39,307 bases of DNA from Bacteroidota bacterium (GCA_009909035.1 JAAAOB010000100.1:1-39307), one strand, 5' to 3'; numbered from the stretch's first letter, positions 7,172 to 16,840 are shown. Made by a program: numbers and translations. Notes: a model not told the origin generated them from the letters alone.

Positions 7172-8404
7172 ATGAACATTTTCACCATCATCATCCTGGC
7201 GGCCATTCTGATCGATTTTACGCTGGGCATGATCTCTGACCGGCTCAATCTTAAAGCTCTCTCCAACGATCTCCCCGATGAGTTTGAGGATGTGTACGAT
7301 GAGGAGACCTACGCAAAATCGCAGGAGTATACGCGGGTGAATACAAAATTTGGGTTTATCACCGGAACGTTTGATCTGCTGCTTCTGCTGGTATTCTGGT
7401 TTGCCGGCGGGTTTAACTGGCTGGACCAGTGGGCGCGTGGGTTTGAGTTTGGTGTGATCGGCACCGGCCTGATTTTTATTGGTGCGCTGGTGGTGGCCAA
7501 AACGATCATCTCCATGCCGTTCAGTATCTACTCCACGTTTGTGATTGAGGAACGGTTCGGGTTCAACAAAACGGATGCAAAGACGTTTGTGATGGACCGT
7601 CTGAAGGGACTGGCACTCTCTGTTTTGATCGGCGGGCCGCTTCTGGCGGGGATCATCGCCTTTTTTGAGTATGGCGGGACCTGGGCATGGGTCTACGCCT
7701 GGCTGGCGGTCACGACCTTTTCGCTGATCATGCAGTATGTTGCCCCCACCTGGATCATGCCGCTGTTCAATAAGTTTGAGCCGCTGGAGGATGGAGAACT
7801 GCGCCAGGCCATTGAGGAGTACGCCGACAGGGTCGATTTTCCGCTGCAGGGAATCTACGTGATGGACGGATCCAAACGCTCATCCAAATCGAACGCCTTT
7901 TTTACCGGGTTCGGAAAGAACAAGCGGATCGCCCTGTTCGACACACTGATCGAGAATCACACCACCGAAGAGCTGGTGGCGGTGCTGGCACACGAGATTG
8001 GGCACTATAAGAAAAAACATATCGTCAAAAATATGACGATTTCTATACTCCACACCGGGATTATGTTTGCGGTTCTATCCATTTTCCTGCAGGTGCCGGC
8101 CCTGTTTGATGCGTTCTTTATGGAAAAGATGAGCGTCTACGCCGGGCTTTTGTTCTTTGGCCTTCTCTACTCCCCGGTGGAAACCATTCTCGGTATTTTT
8201 ATGCAGAAGATGAGTCGCCGGCACGAATACGAAGCCGATCACTTTGCGGCATCAACCATTCAGGAACCGGAACAAATGGTAAATGTGCTTAAAAAGCTAT
8301 CCAAAGATAATCTCAGCAACCTGACGCCCCACCCCTTTTATGTATTCCTAAATTATTCACATCCGCCGGCACTGCAGAGGATTGAGGCGATTCGGAAGGG
8401 TTAG
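7172..8404 (+). CDS. M48 family metallopeptidase (Ste24/CAAX prenyl protease-like)
   Basis: A 410-residue integral membrane zinc protease. The N-terminal half has several transmembrane segments, the first at residues 2-20. The zinc motif HEIGH lies at residues 274-278, and the third ligand Glu lies in RRHEYEADHF about 75 residues later, as in Ste24. The C-terminal HPFYVFLNYSHPPALQRI signature is typical of the CAAX protease 1 family. Bacterial members are thought to act in membrane protein quality control rather than prenyl processing. Length is normal. The start is immediately after the repeat cluster, with no clear Shine-Dalgarno sequence. Confidence 0.92.
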   Translation: MNIFTIIILAAILIDFTLGMISDRLNLKALSNDLPDEFEDVYDEETYAKSQEYTRVNTKFGFITGTFDLLLLLVFWFAGGFNWLDQWARGFEFGVIGTGLIFIGALVVAKTIISMPFSIYSTFVIEERFGFNKTDAKTFVMDRLKGLALSVLIGGPLLAGIIAFFEYGGTWAWVYAWLAVTTFSLIMQYVAPTWIMPLFNKFEPLEDGELRQAIEEYADRVDFPLQGIYVMDGSKRSSKSNAFFTGFGKNKRIALFDTLIENHTTEELVAVLAHEIGHYKKKHIVKNMTISILHTGIMFAVLSIFLQVPALFDAFFMEKMSVYAGLLFFGLLYSPVETILGIFMQKMSRRHEYEADHFAASTIQEPEQMVNVLKKLSKDNLSNLTPHPFYVFLNYSHPPALQRIEAIRKG

Positions 8405-8433
8405 AGAGTGTAAATTCAAATTTGCTTCCCATT

Positions 8434-8697
8434 CTACGCGGAAGCAGACGCTGTTGAAATCTTTTTCAAGTAGAACCTCACCTTATTATAGTTGTCTTCT
8501 TCTATAACTTGAATAATTTCGTACCCGTCTCTTTCACAAACATCACTAATCCAGCCTACTGGTGATTGAGCAACTGCTACAAATGTAGCCCCATCGATTT
8601 CAGGTTCGTATACTTCCATTCCATCTCCAACATCTCTGCTCACTAAATATCCCGGCGAAGCAGGTGATCCATCAAAATAATAAACAATGTATTTCAT
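8434..8697 (-). CDS. Small hypothetical protein
   Basis: An 87-residue soluble protein starting MKYIVYYFDGSPASPG. The frame is open ten codons further upstream, but the internal ATG gives a more typical N-terminus and that start is used here. There is no signal peptide or membrane segment. The sequence is acidic with aromatic-rich beta strands (VGWISDVCERDGYEIIQVIE, KVRFYLKK). No family was recognised. It is convergent with the M48 protease gene, with only about 30 bp between their stops. Confidence 0.5.
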   Translation of the reverse strand: MKYIVYYFDGSPASPGYLVSRDVGDGMEVYEPEIDGATFVAVAQSPVGWISDVCERDGYEIIQVIEEDNYNKVRFYLKKISTASASA

Positions 8698-8993
8698 TGA
8701 CTTTAGGCTAATTAAATAAAAAAGCATAGCAAAAATTAATGATAGTTGCTACGTAGTGTTCTACATTCTTTGAAAACAAGTTGCAACGAATGTATGATTT
8801 ATTAGAAAAGTATCCATCCAGTTTCGGGAAAAAACTATTAGCTGAAGCGTATTTAATTGAATATAATGGGATGACGTACTATGTAACATTTTCTTGAAAA
8901 ACGTGTACTGTATTATAGAAGAACCGGTTTATTGAAACCTAATAGAGAATATTCAGCGGTTGAATTCAAATTTCTTTGGAGCTATGATAAAAT

Positions 8994-10292
8994 ATGCAAG
9001 ATGCTGATTATACATACCGAACACTTAAACAAGAGAACGAACGGCTTCGGCGTGCGGTAGACGAACTCTCTATTCTAAATGATTTGGCCCTGGATATTGG
9101 TGGGAGTTTAGATACAGAAAAGATTATGCGATCGATTATATCAAAATCGATTCGTGCGGTAGGGGCAGAACAGGGAGACATCACATTAGTTGCAGACAAT
9201 GAGTCAGATTCTGCTAAGACGTTGGTCCGTAGTATGGTCAGTTCAAAAGATCATTCACCACTGCATTTAAATCAAAACCTGCTGGGTTGGATGCAAATTA
9301 ATAAACGTCCGCTGCTGGTCAACAGCCCCAGAACGGATGAGCGGTTTCAAAACGTAAAGTGGCATGAGTCCATACGGTCTGTTTTGTGTGCTCCGTTGAT
9401 GGCCAAATCAAAATTGATTGGGATTCTTACGATCTATAACAAAAAAAATGAGGAGAGTTTTTCGGATACCGACAAGCGGCTGCTGGCAATTATTGCAGCT
9501 CAATCGGCACAAGTTGTTGAAAATGTCAGATTGCATGAAGAGGAAGAGAAATATAAGGCCGTACGCGAGCAGATGGAGCTTGCCTCAAGTATCCAGAAAA
9601 AACTACTGCCTTCAGATCCACCAAAAATTGATGATTATAGTATTGGCGGCAAAAATGTGACGGCGAAATCTGTGGGTGGAGACTATTACGACTATTTCAA
9701 AATAGATAGCCATCACTGGGCGGTCTGTTTAGGAGATATCAGCGGTAAAGGGATTCCCGCCTCCCTGTTAATGTCGAACCTGCAGGCAATACTGCGGGGC
9801 CAGGCATTGCACTCTTCTTCTCCGGGTGAAATATTGAGTTATGCCAATATTCAACTGTTTCGAAATACGAATCCTGAAAAATTTGCAACCGTTTTCCTGG
9901 GAATTTTGAATACAGAGAGCCACACTCTCACCTTTTCAAATGGCGGGCATGAATATCCTTTTTACCTGCGTCCGGACGGAACGTATGAGCGGTTGGAGTC
10001 TAACGGTTTACCATTGGGTATAGTAGAGGAATCGGAGTATGGAGAAAAATCAGTGGAGATGAAACCGGGGGATGGGCTGGTTATTTATTCTGATGGGATA
10101 ACGGATAGTATAAATATTGAGGAAGAGGAATTTGGTGAGGAGAGGCTGAAAGAACTTTTACTATCGGCCGGCTCAGAGTTATATGACCCGATGAAACTGA
10201 TTGATACTATTATTACGGCAAGTATTGAGCATAGTGGTGAACGTCCCCGGTTTGATGATATAACGGCACTTGTTTTATCACGAAACCCGTAG
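8994..10292 (+). CDS. GAF domain-containing PP2C/SpoIIE serine phosphatase
   Basis: A 432-residue signalling protein. Residues 7-28 form a short coiled coil, a GAF sensor domain follows (about 30-180), then a linker ending EEKYKAVREQMELASSIQ, and a SpoIIE/RsbU-type PP2C domain (about 200-430). Metal-binding motifs are visible: GGDYYDYF, GDISGKGIPA, SNGGHEYPF and YSDGITDS. Such phosphatases dephosphorylate STAS anti-sigma antagonists in partner-switching modules. A STAS protein is encoded 1.1 kb downstream on the same strand, making it the likely substrate, although no RsbW-type kinase is visible here. Confidence 0.9.
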   Translation: MQDADYTYRTLKQENERLRRAVDELSILNDLALDIGGSLDTEKIMRSIISKSIRAVGAEQGDITLVADNESDSAKTLVRSMVSSKDHSPLHLNQNLLGWMQINKRPLLVNSPRTDERFQNVKWHESIRSVLCAPLMAKSKLIGILTIYNKKNEESFSDTDKRLLAIIAAQSAQVVENVRLHEEEEKYKAVREQMELASSIQKKLLPSDPPKIDDYSIGGKNVTAKSVGGDYYDYFKIDSHHWAVCLGDISGKGIPASLLMSNLQAILRGQALHSSSPGEILSYANIQLFRNTNPEKFATVFLGILNTESHTLTFSNGGHEYPFYLRPDGTYERLESNGLPLGIVEESEYGEKSVEMKPGDGLVIYSDGITDSINIEEEEFGEERLKELLLSAGSELYDPMKLIDTIITASIEHSGERPRFDDITALVLSRNP

Positions 10293-10326
10293 TTCAAGTC
10301 ATGATTTTTTCAAACAACCCAGGCAG

Positions 10327-10373
10327 AACTCTCCGCTAACGAGGGGGAGGCCGTCGATTGGAGGAGTTTTTTT
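10327..10373 (+). terminator. Probable terminator after the SpoIIE-type phosphatase gene
   Basis: AACTCTCC (10327-10334) pairs with GGAGGAGTT (10360-10368) with one bulge, and a run of seven T follows the stem. It separates the phosphatase gene from the ABM-like gene. Confidence 0.5.
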
Positions 10374-10467
10374 AGAATAGTGTGATGTAATATTAAAAAA
10401 CCACTCCTTGACGACTTGGTAGACTATTTATTTTTGAGTTCACACCAAAAAAGGCAGGAGGTCAACG

Positions 10468-11226
10468 ATGTATATTCGATTAGTGGAAGCAGAGGCTCGA
10501 CAAGGCAAAGCTCCTGCTCTTGAATCTGTATATGAAGAATATGTAGTACCGAATCTCGAAGCGTCGGATGGATGTATGTTCGCCGGACTCTTGCAAAGTG
10601 TTGAACAGAAAAATATGTATGCGTCACTCACATTGTGGGAGTCGAAGAAAAAGCTGCATGATTATGTTGAGGCTGGCGAGTATGACAAGAATCTGAAAAA
10701 GGTTAAGCCTTATTTGGAGGCTGGATCCGAGTGGAAGATTCGGCTTTCAAGAAAAGATACGCTGGAATACGGGCCGGTTAAAAAGGCACCGAGGGTGAAA
10801 AGCTATCCTGTTGTGTCGGATAAGCAGTTGTTATCAGATCGTGTGGCATCAAAGAATAGTTATTTACGGGTGTTGTCGCTTCAGATACATCCGGGACGCG
10901 AAAAGGAGTTTGAGAAGATCTATATCGAGGAAATTCAACCTGAACTCGAAAAAACACACGGTTGCCGGTATTCATTTTTGGTGGATAACACCAGCCATGG
11001 CAATGAAATGATTTCCATCACCCTTTGGGACGATATTGAATCTATTAAAACGTATGAAACTGGTGGCTCCTTCAGCCGGCTGATTGGCAAAGTGAAAGAG
11101 ACACTTGCAGAACTGTATCAGTGGAAAATGACCCTGGAGAGTGAACCGGGATCACCCAGGTCAGCGACCAGTATGGAAATGGACATCAGCAAATTCACCT
11201 TTGTTACTGGAAAAAAGTTTCGATAG
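10468..11226 (+). CDS. Double ABM-like (dimeric alpha/beta barrel) protein
   Basis: A 252-residue protein with two repeats of the antibiotic-biosynthesis-monooxygenase fold. The first spans about residues 1-95 (MYIRLVEAEARQGKAPALE to GSEWKIRLS) and the second about 133-230 (YLRVLSLQIHPGREKEFE to LYQWKMTLES). Each repeat has the ISITLWDD- or ASLTLWES-type third strand and a later basic helix. ABM proteins are heme-degrading or monooxygenase enzymes or stress-linked ligand binders; no heme ligands could be assigned. It has an unusually clear Shine-Dalgarno sequence (AGGAGG at 10456-10461, 6 bp before ATG). Its position between phosphatase and STAS genes suggests a role in the same signalling cluster. 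Confidence 0.7.
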   Translation: MYIRLVEAEARQGKAPALESVYEEYVVPNLEASDGCMFAGLLQSVEQKNMYASLTLWESKKKLHDYVEAGEYDKNLKKVKPYLEAGSEWKIRLSRKDTLEYGPVKKAPRVKSYPVVSDKQLLSDRVASKNSYLRVLSLQIHPGREKEFEKIYIEEIQPELEKTHGCRYSFLVDNTSHGNEMISITLWDDIESIKTYETGGSFSRLIGKVKETLAELYQWKMTLESEPGSPRSATSMEMDISKFTFVTGKKFR

Positions 11227-11424
11227 AATGATTCCAAGTTCCGTGCAATAAATGGGAGTAATTGGTAAAAGGGTTTACCTGAGGTATCATAAAAAATAGA
11301 ATCTTAAGATTTTAATTATTGATTTTTAAATTACCAAATATTTGCCTGATATCGTTTAGTTGTTTTAATTGTAGGCATAAGCGGATAAGTATGTTGTTAA
11401 GCATAAATAAAACACGAGGGAAAG

Positions 11425-11766
11425 ATGAATTATAGTATCGATGAACGATATAATTGCGTCGTTATAGAGTTAAAAGGGAAAATAATGGGAGGCCCGGACG
11501 CTGATGTTTTCAGGGATGCCATTCACAAACTTATCGAGGAAGGAAAAAAGGATATCGTGATTGACCTGGAAAAAGTGAAGTTTATGAACTCTTCCGGGCT
11601 GGGTATTCTGATCGGCGGCTTAAAAACAGTAAGAGAAAGCGACGGAGACATAAAACTATGTAATGCGGATAAAAAGATTTCAAGTCTTCTGATGGTGTCA
11701 CAGCTAAACAGGGTGTTTGACCATTACCTGAGTTTAGATGAAGCCATTGCGGCATTCGATGAATAG
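11425..11766 (+). CDS. STAS domain anti-sigma factor antagonist
   Basis: A 113-residue single-domain STAS protein of normal family length. The conserved phosphorylation motif MNSSGLGIL places the acceptor at Ser56/Ser57. Such antagonists bind and sequester anti-sigma or other kinases when dephosphorylated by SpoIIE/RsbU-type phosphatases. A matching phosphatase is encoded upstream. The ATG is preceded by GAGGGAAAG, a usable ribosome binding site. The GHKL anti-sigma kinase usually found beside it is absent from this window. Confidence 0.92.
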   Translation: MNYSIDERYNCVVIELKGKIMGGPDADVFRDAIHKLIEEGKKDIVIDLEKVKFMNSSGLGILIGGLKTVRESDGDIKLCNADKKISSLLMVSQLNRVFDHYLSLDEAIAAFDE

Positions 11767-11915
11767 TGTCGTGACCACCAACATAAGCATACCGTAAGCA
11801 TGGATATTGGGCCGACAGATACGTGATGTCCATCACAGCGATTACTGTGAGAATGAATGGGTATCGGTAAGAGGTTGCAAATCAACACAATCAATAATTA
11901 AAAGAAGAGGGTAAT

Positions 11916-12359
11916 ATGAGGTTTTTACACTACATAACGATCATTGCAATAGGACTGGCAGGAATAATCGTCACATCCTGTAATGAAGTAGAGAATAATG
12001 ACGTAGAGAATGGAATACAGAGTACAGATAGAGTGGCAGAACGCCATGAACTTTCTGCTGTAATGGAAGATGGTGAATGGAAAATAGTGGATACCGAAGA
12101 TCCGGATAATGTAGAGATTGTAGTAGCACCCGGGGATACGGTTGTTTGGAATGCGCCTCCGGAAAGTGAACTCTATTTCCAATTTATGGACGACAGGCTG
12201 ACCGGTGAATTTACGGAAGTCGCAAGCAGGGGCGAAAGTGTGAGCCTGATAATAGGTGAAAGGGCAAAAGAGGGGGATAATCCATATGCCGCTTTTGTTA
12301 TAAATGACAGCACATATGCAAGAGGAGAATCGCCGCCGAGAATGATTGTCAGAAGGTAG
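11916..12359 (+). CDS. Lipoprotein with a cupredoxin-like pattern
   Basis: A 147-residue protein with a lipoprotein signal sequence (IIVTSCNE, lipidated Cys22). The mature part is acidic. The region VEIVVAPGDTVVWNAPPES resembles the APGDTVxW beta-hairpin of cupredoxin-like domains, and the rest is compatible with a small beta sandwich. The usual Cu ligands (Cys/His cluster near the C-terminus) are not seen, so metal binding is doubtful. An AGAAGAGGGTAAT Shine-Dalgarno region precedes ATG. It follows the STAS gene by 149 bp and may serve as an envelope sensor for the kinase gene downstream, which is inference. Confidence 0.6.
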   Translation: MRFLHYITIIAIGLAGIIVTSCNEVENNDVENGIQSTDRVAERHELSAVMEDGEWKIVDTEDPDNVEIVVAPGDTVVWNAPPESELYFQFMDDRLTGEFTEVASRGESVSLIIGERAKEGDNPYAAFVINDSTYARGESPPRMIVRR

Positions 12360-12589
12360 TTTCACGTAGAGGTGTACAAAGGTACTTCTGATTCGGAAAT
12401 GTTACCCCATTTAGAAGGGCTGAATGAACGCCTGATTTATCCAGGTTCGTGGGACCAAAATGGTATTTTGGCTTCGAAGTAGTTCATTAGCTTCAAATGA
12501 CAGAGTTATCCCTAACGCATCTGTATTCGGACCTTTTTCATTGAGCCTGCCGGGAGACGTAAGATCCGGCATAGTGTGAGGAATGTACT

Positions 12590-15151
12590 ATGATTGATAC
12601 AACCGTTTCCCATTATAAAATCCTGGAAAAGCTTGGCGAGGGCGGTATGGGGGTGGTCTACAGAGCCCGGGATACGAAACTTGACCGCGATGTGGCACTG
12701 AAGTTTCTGTCGGCACAACTCATAGCTTCAGAAAAAGAAAAACAGAGGTTTGCCCGCGAAGCGAAAGCCGTTGCGGCTCTGAATCATCCAAATATTTGTA
12801 CCATTCATGATGTGGATGAACACAATGGCCGGCAGTTCATCGTGATGGAGTATATCGAAGGATCTACGCTTCGTGAAAAAATGAGAGAGAGCGGGCTGGA
12901 GGTTCAAATGGTATGCACCTATGCCGTTCAAATATTGAAAGCGCTAAAGGAGGCTCATTCAAAAGAGATTATTCACCGGGATATTAAATGCAATAATATC
13001 ATGGTGACTCCTGATGACAGGATTAAAATCATGGATTTTGGGCTGGCCAAACTTAAAGGTTCAGACCCGGTAACAAGAACCGGGAAGACGGTAGGCACCA
13101 TCACAACGATGTCGCCGGAGCAGGTGCGCGGAGAGGAGGCAGACCAGCGATCCGATATATGGTCATTTGGAGTGGTGCTGTATGAAATGCTGACCGGTGT
13201 GTCGCCTTTTAAAGAAGATTACGAGCATGCCGTGATGTACTCCATTTTAAATGAGGATCCGCCTCCGGTATCAAGTGTCACTCCCTCCCTTCCGCGGGAA
13301 TTGGAGGAAATTGTAAGCCGCTGTATTGCCAAGGCCCCGTCAGAACGGTATCAGAATGTGTCGGACCCTTTGGAGGATCTCCATGAAACAATGGATCGTA
13401 CCAGCTCTTTGGGCAGTACCCGTGCAGCGGGAGGACAGATGACCAACGTAGTGACCAAACGGAACGCCACGGTAGCCGGGACTCTCATTTTGAGCGTAGG
13501 TGTGCTCATATTTGCAATCTTCGCATACAACAGCAGCACTGAACAGAATGCAGCGTTTGAAGGAGCAGAAGACGGACCGATTCGCCTGACAGTTCTCCCG
13601 ATCAAAAATATCGGGGACGATCCATCCCGCCAGGTTTTTTGTGACGGGCTTAGCGAAACCATTACGAGCAATCTAACCAATCATGAAGATCTTTGGGTAG
13701 TACCAGCGGCAGATGTGAGAAAATTGGGTGTCACAAGTCCCGGTGAAGTGCATAAAAGACTTGGGGTAAAATATGCCGTTACCGGCAGCCTTCAGCCAAT
13801 TGGGGATCAGCTTCGGTTAACGATTAATCTTGTAAACGTAGAGAATCCGCGGCAGGTAGGATCAAGAGTCATTGATGAAGATGCTTCCAACATTCCGGAT
13901 CTTCATGAACGGTCCGTGGAAAATGTATTAAGCATGCTTAACGTTGAATTCCCACCCGACACCCGGCAAGCAATAAAGGCCGGACAATCAGCCGTTTCAC
14001 CGGCCTTTGAAAAATACATTGAGGGAATTGGGCACCTGCAGCGGTATGACAGGATCGAAAACATCAATGATGCCATTGACTCCTTTAAGCAGTCAATTGA
14101 ACTGGATCCGGAATTTGCACTGGCGCACGCAGGCCTGGGACAAGCCTACTGGAGAAAATATGATTATACCCGCGAAACAAACTGGCTGGAGCAGGCAGAG
14201 AAGGAGGCCCGGGCGGCTTTAGAGATCAACAGCGATCTCACAGAAGTGAATATAACGATGGGAGTAATCAATACGGCATTTGGCCGGTATGAAGAGGCTG
14301 TGGAGATCTTCAATGACGTACTTGCCTCCGATCCCACGAATGCCGATGCGTATAGAGAATTAGCATGGGTCTACGAATCATTAGGAGAAATTGAAAAGGC
14401 GGAATCAACACTCAAGCGTTCCATCCAACTGAAGCCGGACTATTGGGTTGGGCATAACAGGTTAGGGGCCATGTATTTAGACAATAACCAATTTGAACAT
14501 GCGATTGAAAAATTTAAAAAAGTCATTGAGCTTACGCCGGATAACTACACCGGGTATATGAATCTGGGTATTACTTATTATAAATTGGGACGGTATGATG
14601 ACGCTCGTTCTATGTTCGAAAAGTCGTTAGATCTTGAAGAAACCTATGATGCCTCAAGTAATCTCGCTACGCTATATTATAGAGAAGGCCGTTACAAGGA
14701 AGCGGCGCGGATGTTTGAAACGGCCCTGGAATTGAGAGACAGCAATTACCTGCTCTGGGGAAACCTTGGGTCTGCATATTACTGGGCCCCCGGTGAAAGG
14801 GAAAAAGCGAAAGAAGCTTTTGAGCGGGCAATAGAGCTGGCCAAAGAACAAAAAGAGATTAATCCGAACGATCCCCTCGTTTCAATTGATCTGGCAGGAT
14901 ACCAGGCAAAGATTGGAGATGAAGAAAAGGCAAGAGATAATATAGAGACGGCTCTTGAACTGGCGCCTGATAACACGTTGGTTATGTTTATTGCGGGAAC
15001 CGCGTACGAGCAAATGGGCGACCGCGAAGAAGCGCTGCACTGGATTGAAAAAGCGATTGAGCACGGCCACTCTAAGTCAGAAATTATGAATCAGCCCGAT
15101 CTGCAGGACTTAATTTCGGATGAACGGTTTCAGCGGCTCATTGAAGATTGA
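12590..15151 (+). CDS. Membrane Ser/Thr protein kinase with TolB-like and TPR regions
   Basis: An 853-residue PknB-type kinase. The kinase domain covers about residues 9-270: Gly loop GEGGMGVVY, Lys38 in VALKF, HRD at 129-131, DFG at 149-151 and MSPEQ in the activation segment. The catalytic loop reads HRDIKCNN, with Cys134 where Pro is usual. One transmembrane helix (about 292-313) follows, then a TolB/FlgO-like domain (about 331-450, with LPIKNIGDDP and YAVTGSLQ) and then about ten TPR repeats to the C-terminus. The arrangement places TPRs on the outer side, where they would sense or bind envelope components. It closes the phosphatase-STAS-lipoprotein cluster. Confidence 0.92.
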   Translation: MIDTTVSHYKILEKLGEGGMGVVYRARDTKLDRDVALKFLSAQLIASEKEKQRFAREAKAVAALNHPNICTIHDVDEHNGRQFIVMEYIEGSTLREKMRESGLEVQMVCTYAVQILKALKEAHSKEIIHRDIKCNNIMVTPDDRIKIMDFGLAKLKGSDPVTRTGKTVGTITTMSPEQVRGEEADQRSDIWSFGVVLYEMLTGVSPFKEDYEHAVMYSILNEDPPPVSSVTPSLPRELEEIVSRCIAKAPSERYQNVSDPLEDLHETMDRTSSLGSTRAAGGQMTNVVTKRNATVAGTLILSVGVLIFAIFAYNSSTEQNAAFEGAEDGPIRLTVLPIKNIGDDPSRQVFCDGLSETITSNLTNHEDLWVVPAADVRKLGVTSPGEVHKRLGVKYAVTGSLQPIGDQLRLTINLVNVENPRQVGSRVIDEDASNIPDLHERSVENVLSMLNVEFPPDTRQAIKAGQSAVSPAFEKYIEGIGHLQRYDRIENINDAIDSFKQSIELDPEFALAHAGLGQAYWRKYDYTRETNWLEQAEKEARAALEINSDLTEVNITMGVINTAFGRYEEAVEIFNDVLASDPTNADAYRELAWVYESLGEIEKAESTLKRSIQLKPDYWVGHNRLGAMYLDNNQFEHAIEKFKKVIELTPDNYTGYMNLGITYYKLGRYDDARSMFEKSLDLEETYDASSNLATLYYREGRYKEAARMFETALELRDSNYLLWGNLGSAYYWAPGEREKAKEAFERAIELAKEQKEINPNDPLVSIDLAGYQAKIGDEEKARDNIETALELAPDNTLVMFIAGTAYEQMGDREEALHWIEKAIEHGHSKSEIMNQPDLQDLISDERFQRLIED

Positions 15152-15210
15152 CGTTTTACTAACCCGGCGTCATTCCCTCAGAGAGCTATCATAGATCTGC
15201 ATATTTCTCA

Positions 15211-15312
15211 TCACTAAATTACCTGCAAATTCCGCGAAGGCGGTATGGGCGCGGTCTACAAAGCCCGGAATACCAAATGTGACCGCAGGTAGCGCTGAAA
15301 TCCCTTCCCTGT
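15211..15312 (+). pseudogene. Fragment of a Ser/Thr kinase N-terminus
   Basis: Just after the kinase gene the DNA reads REGGMGAVYKARNTKCDR, then VALKSL after a one-base shift. This mirrors GEGGMGVVYRARDTKLDRDVALKFL at the start of the intact kinase. A stop codon lies upstream in frame, and no further kinase motifs follow. It is a degraded partial copy of a related kinase gene. The remaining DNA up to 15616 shows no recognisable gene and includes a run of C residues near 15325. Confidence 0.7.
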
Positions 15313-15616
15313 CATCTCACATCCCCCCCCGCGAAGACAAACTGCGCTGGTATATAAAAACTCTACGGCATGAATTCAGGGCAAGGTACCTATTGAAGCG
15401 AGAGGATATTTACCATCAATGGCTACTGCTTTTGTGGGTAATTGACAGTTTAAGAATCGAACGGAGGTAATTCGTTAGATTACGTATTCATATTTTCGAG
15501 ATCTGTTTGAAAAACACATTCATTCGTGAAGTTGGAATGATAGCACGATCAGTTTCATTATCTAAATAAGTCATTGCTCTGCAATAATTTATCAAATATA
15601 AAGGTTTACGAAACTT

Positions 15617-16840
15617 ATGGAAAAGAAAGTAGCACTGTTAGGCTGGAGTCTTCCGGCTATCGAAAGCATGCAAAAGATAGATCGACCCTTTGTTGTTGTT
15701 AGCTTCCCGGAATTTGAACAAACTGCAAAAGACAACGACATAGAATTTGTTGGATGGAATTTTAAGGAGTGGAGTGAACAGTCCAACAGCCTGCAGCTAA
15801 AAGAACTGCTGGATGAACATAACGCTGATTTTGCGGTTCCGCTATACGAAGAAACGGTTGAATGGGCGGGTGCATTAAACTCCATTTACCGCGATGATCC
15901 ACGGCTGTTGAATCGCGCCTATCTCTTTCGAAATAAAGCAATTATGAAACGGAAGGCGCTTCTTGCCGGACTTCGGGTAGGACTTTTTGAAGAGGTGTAC
16001 ACGAAGCAGGGCGTTCACGATTTTATGGACCGCCTGAATGAAGCCAACCTGCAGCTTGCGGGAGAGGAAGACGCGTGGGTTCACCTGAAGCCGTTTAGTG
16101 CGGCCGGTACTGTGGGGCACAAACTTCTGCGATCAAAACAGGATATTGAAGAGAAAGTAATAGACAAGGATTTTCCCTGCATGGTTGAAAGTCACCTGCC
16201 GGGAAAAGAGTTTTCATGCGAGGCGTTTATCCATAACGGAGAGATCCGGTTTCTGAACATTACTGAATATGTGAAACTGGGATATTCCAATTTTGTGCCT
16301 GCCAGCCCGGAACTTGAAGCCAAACGACCGCTTATCCGTGAATCGATGGAGAAGCTGGTAAAATCGTTCGGGATCGAATATGGGATGATCCATCCCGAGT
16401 GGTTCCTAACGGAAGATAATACGCTCAATTTCGGAGAAGTGGCCTGCCGTATTCCAGGCGGACATATTTTTGAATTGATTGAAAAAGCTCATGGCTTCGA
16501 TCCGATCCAGGCACTTGTGCTCTGCAGTGATCCTTCAGCCACGGAGGAAGAGGTGAAGAACTTCTTTCCGGATCAGGATATAAGAGATGAACAGAATTAC
16601 GCCGGCAGCGTAATGGTCTATCCTAAACCGGGACGCATCACGAAACTGCAGATCCCCGATGAGCTGAAAGAGGATTCATTCTTCGAAGATCATACGCTCT
16701 ATGCGCCTTCGGAGCATAAAGTGTCTGATCAGCGGGAAGGATTTGGAAACCACTACGGCACGGTATTTTTTAATGGAAATGACCCAGACCGCATGAGGGA
16801 ACTCCTGCGTCACTACCAGGATGTAGATTTTTATGCGTAA
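15617..16840 (+). CDS. ATP-grasp family ligase
   Basis: A 407-residue protein with an ATP-grasp fold. The N-terminal Rossmann-like part (1-105) is followed by the ATP-binding domain, with Lys158 in VHLKPFSAAG (glycine-rich loop), GKEFSCEAF (196-204), and the metal-binding end motif HPEWFLT to FGEVACRIPGG (259-282). The family forms acyl-phosphate intermediates and joins carboxylates to amines or thiols. It stands upstream of a 660-aa Cys/His/Asn protein and an alanine-racemase-like gene, suggesting D-alanine or a peptide as substrate. That substrate is inference; the sequence does not fix it. Confidence 0.85.
   Translation: MEKKVALLGWSLPAIESMQKIDRPFVVVSFPEFEQTAKDNDIEFVGWNFKEWSEQSNSLQLKELLDEHNADFAVPLYEETVEWAGALNSIYRDDPRLLNRAYLFRNKAIMKRKALLAGLRVGLFEEVYTKQGVHDFMDRLNEANLQLAGEEDAWVHLKPFSAAGTVGHKLLRSKQDIEEKVIDKDFPCMVESHLPGKEFSCEAFIHNGEIRFLNITEYVKLGYSNFVPASPELEAKRPLIRESMEKLVKSFGIEYGMIHPEWFLTEDNTLNFGEVACRIPGGHIFELIEKAHGFDPIQALVLCSDPSATEEEVKNFFPDQDIRDEQNYAGSVMVYPKPGRITKLQIPDELKEDSFFEDHTLYAPSEHKVSDQREGFGNHYGTVFFNGNDPDRMRELLRHYQDVDFYA

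Noticed and set aside
8790-8897. A 35-codon ORF (MYDLLEKYPSSFGKKLLAEA...) in the gap before the GAF-SpoIIE gene
   Set aside because: It reads protein-like but is very short, has no clear ribosome binding site and no recognised family. It is more likely a gene remnant.
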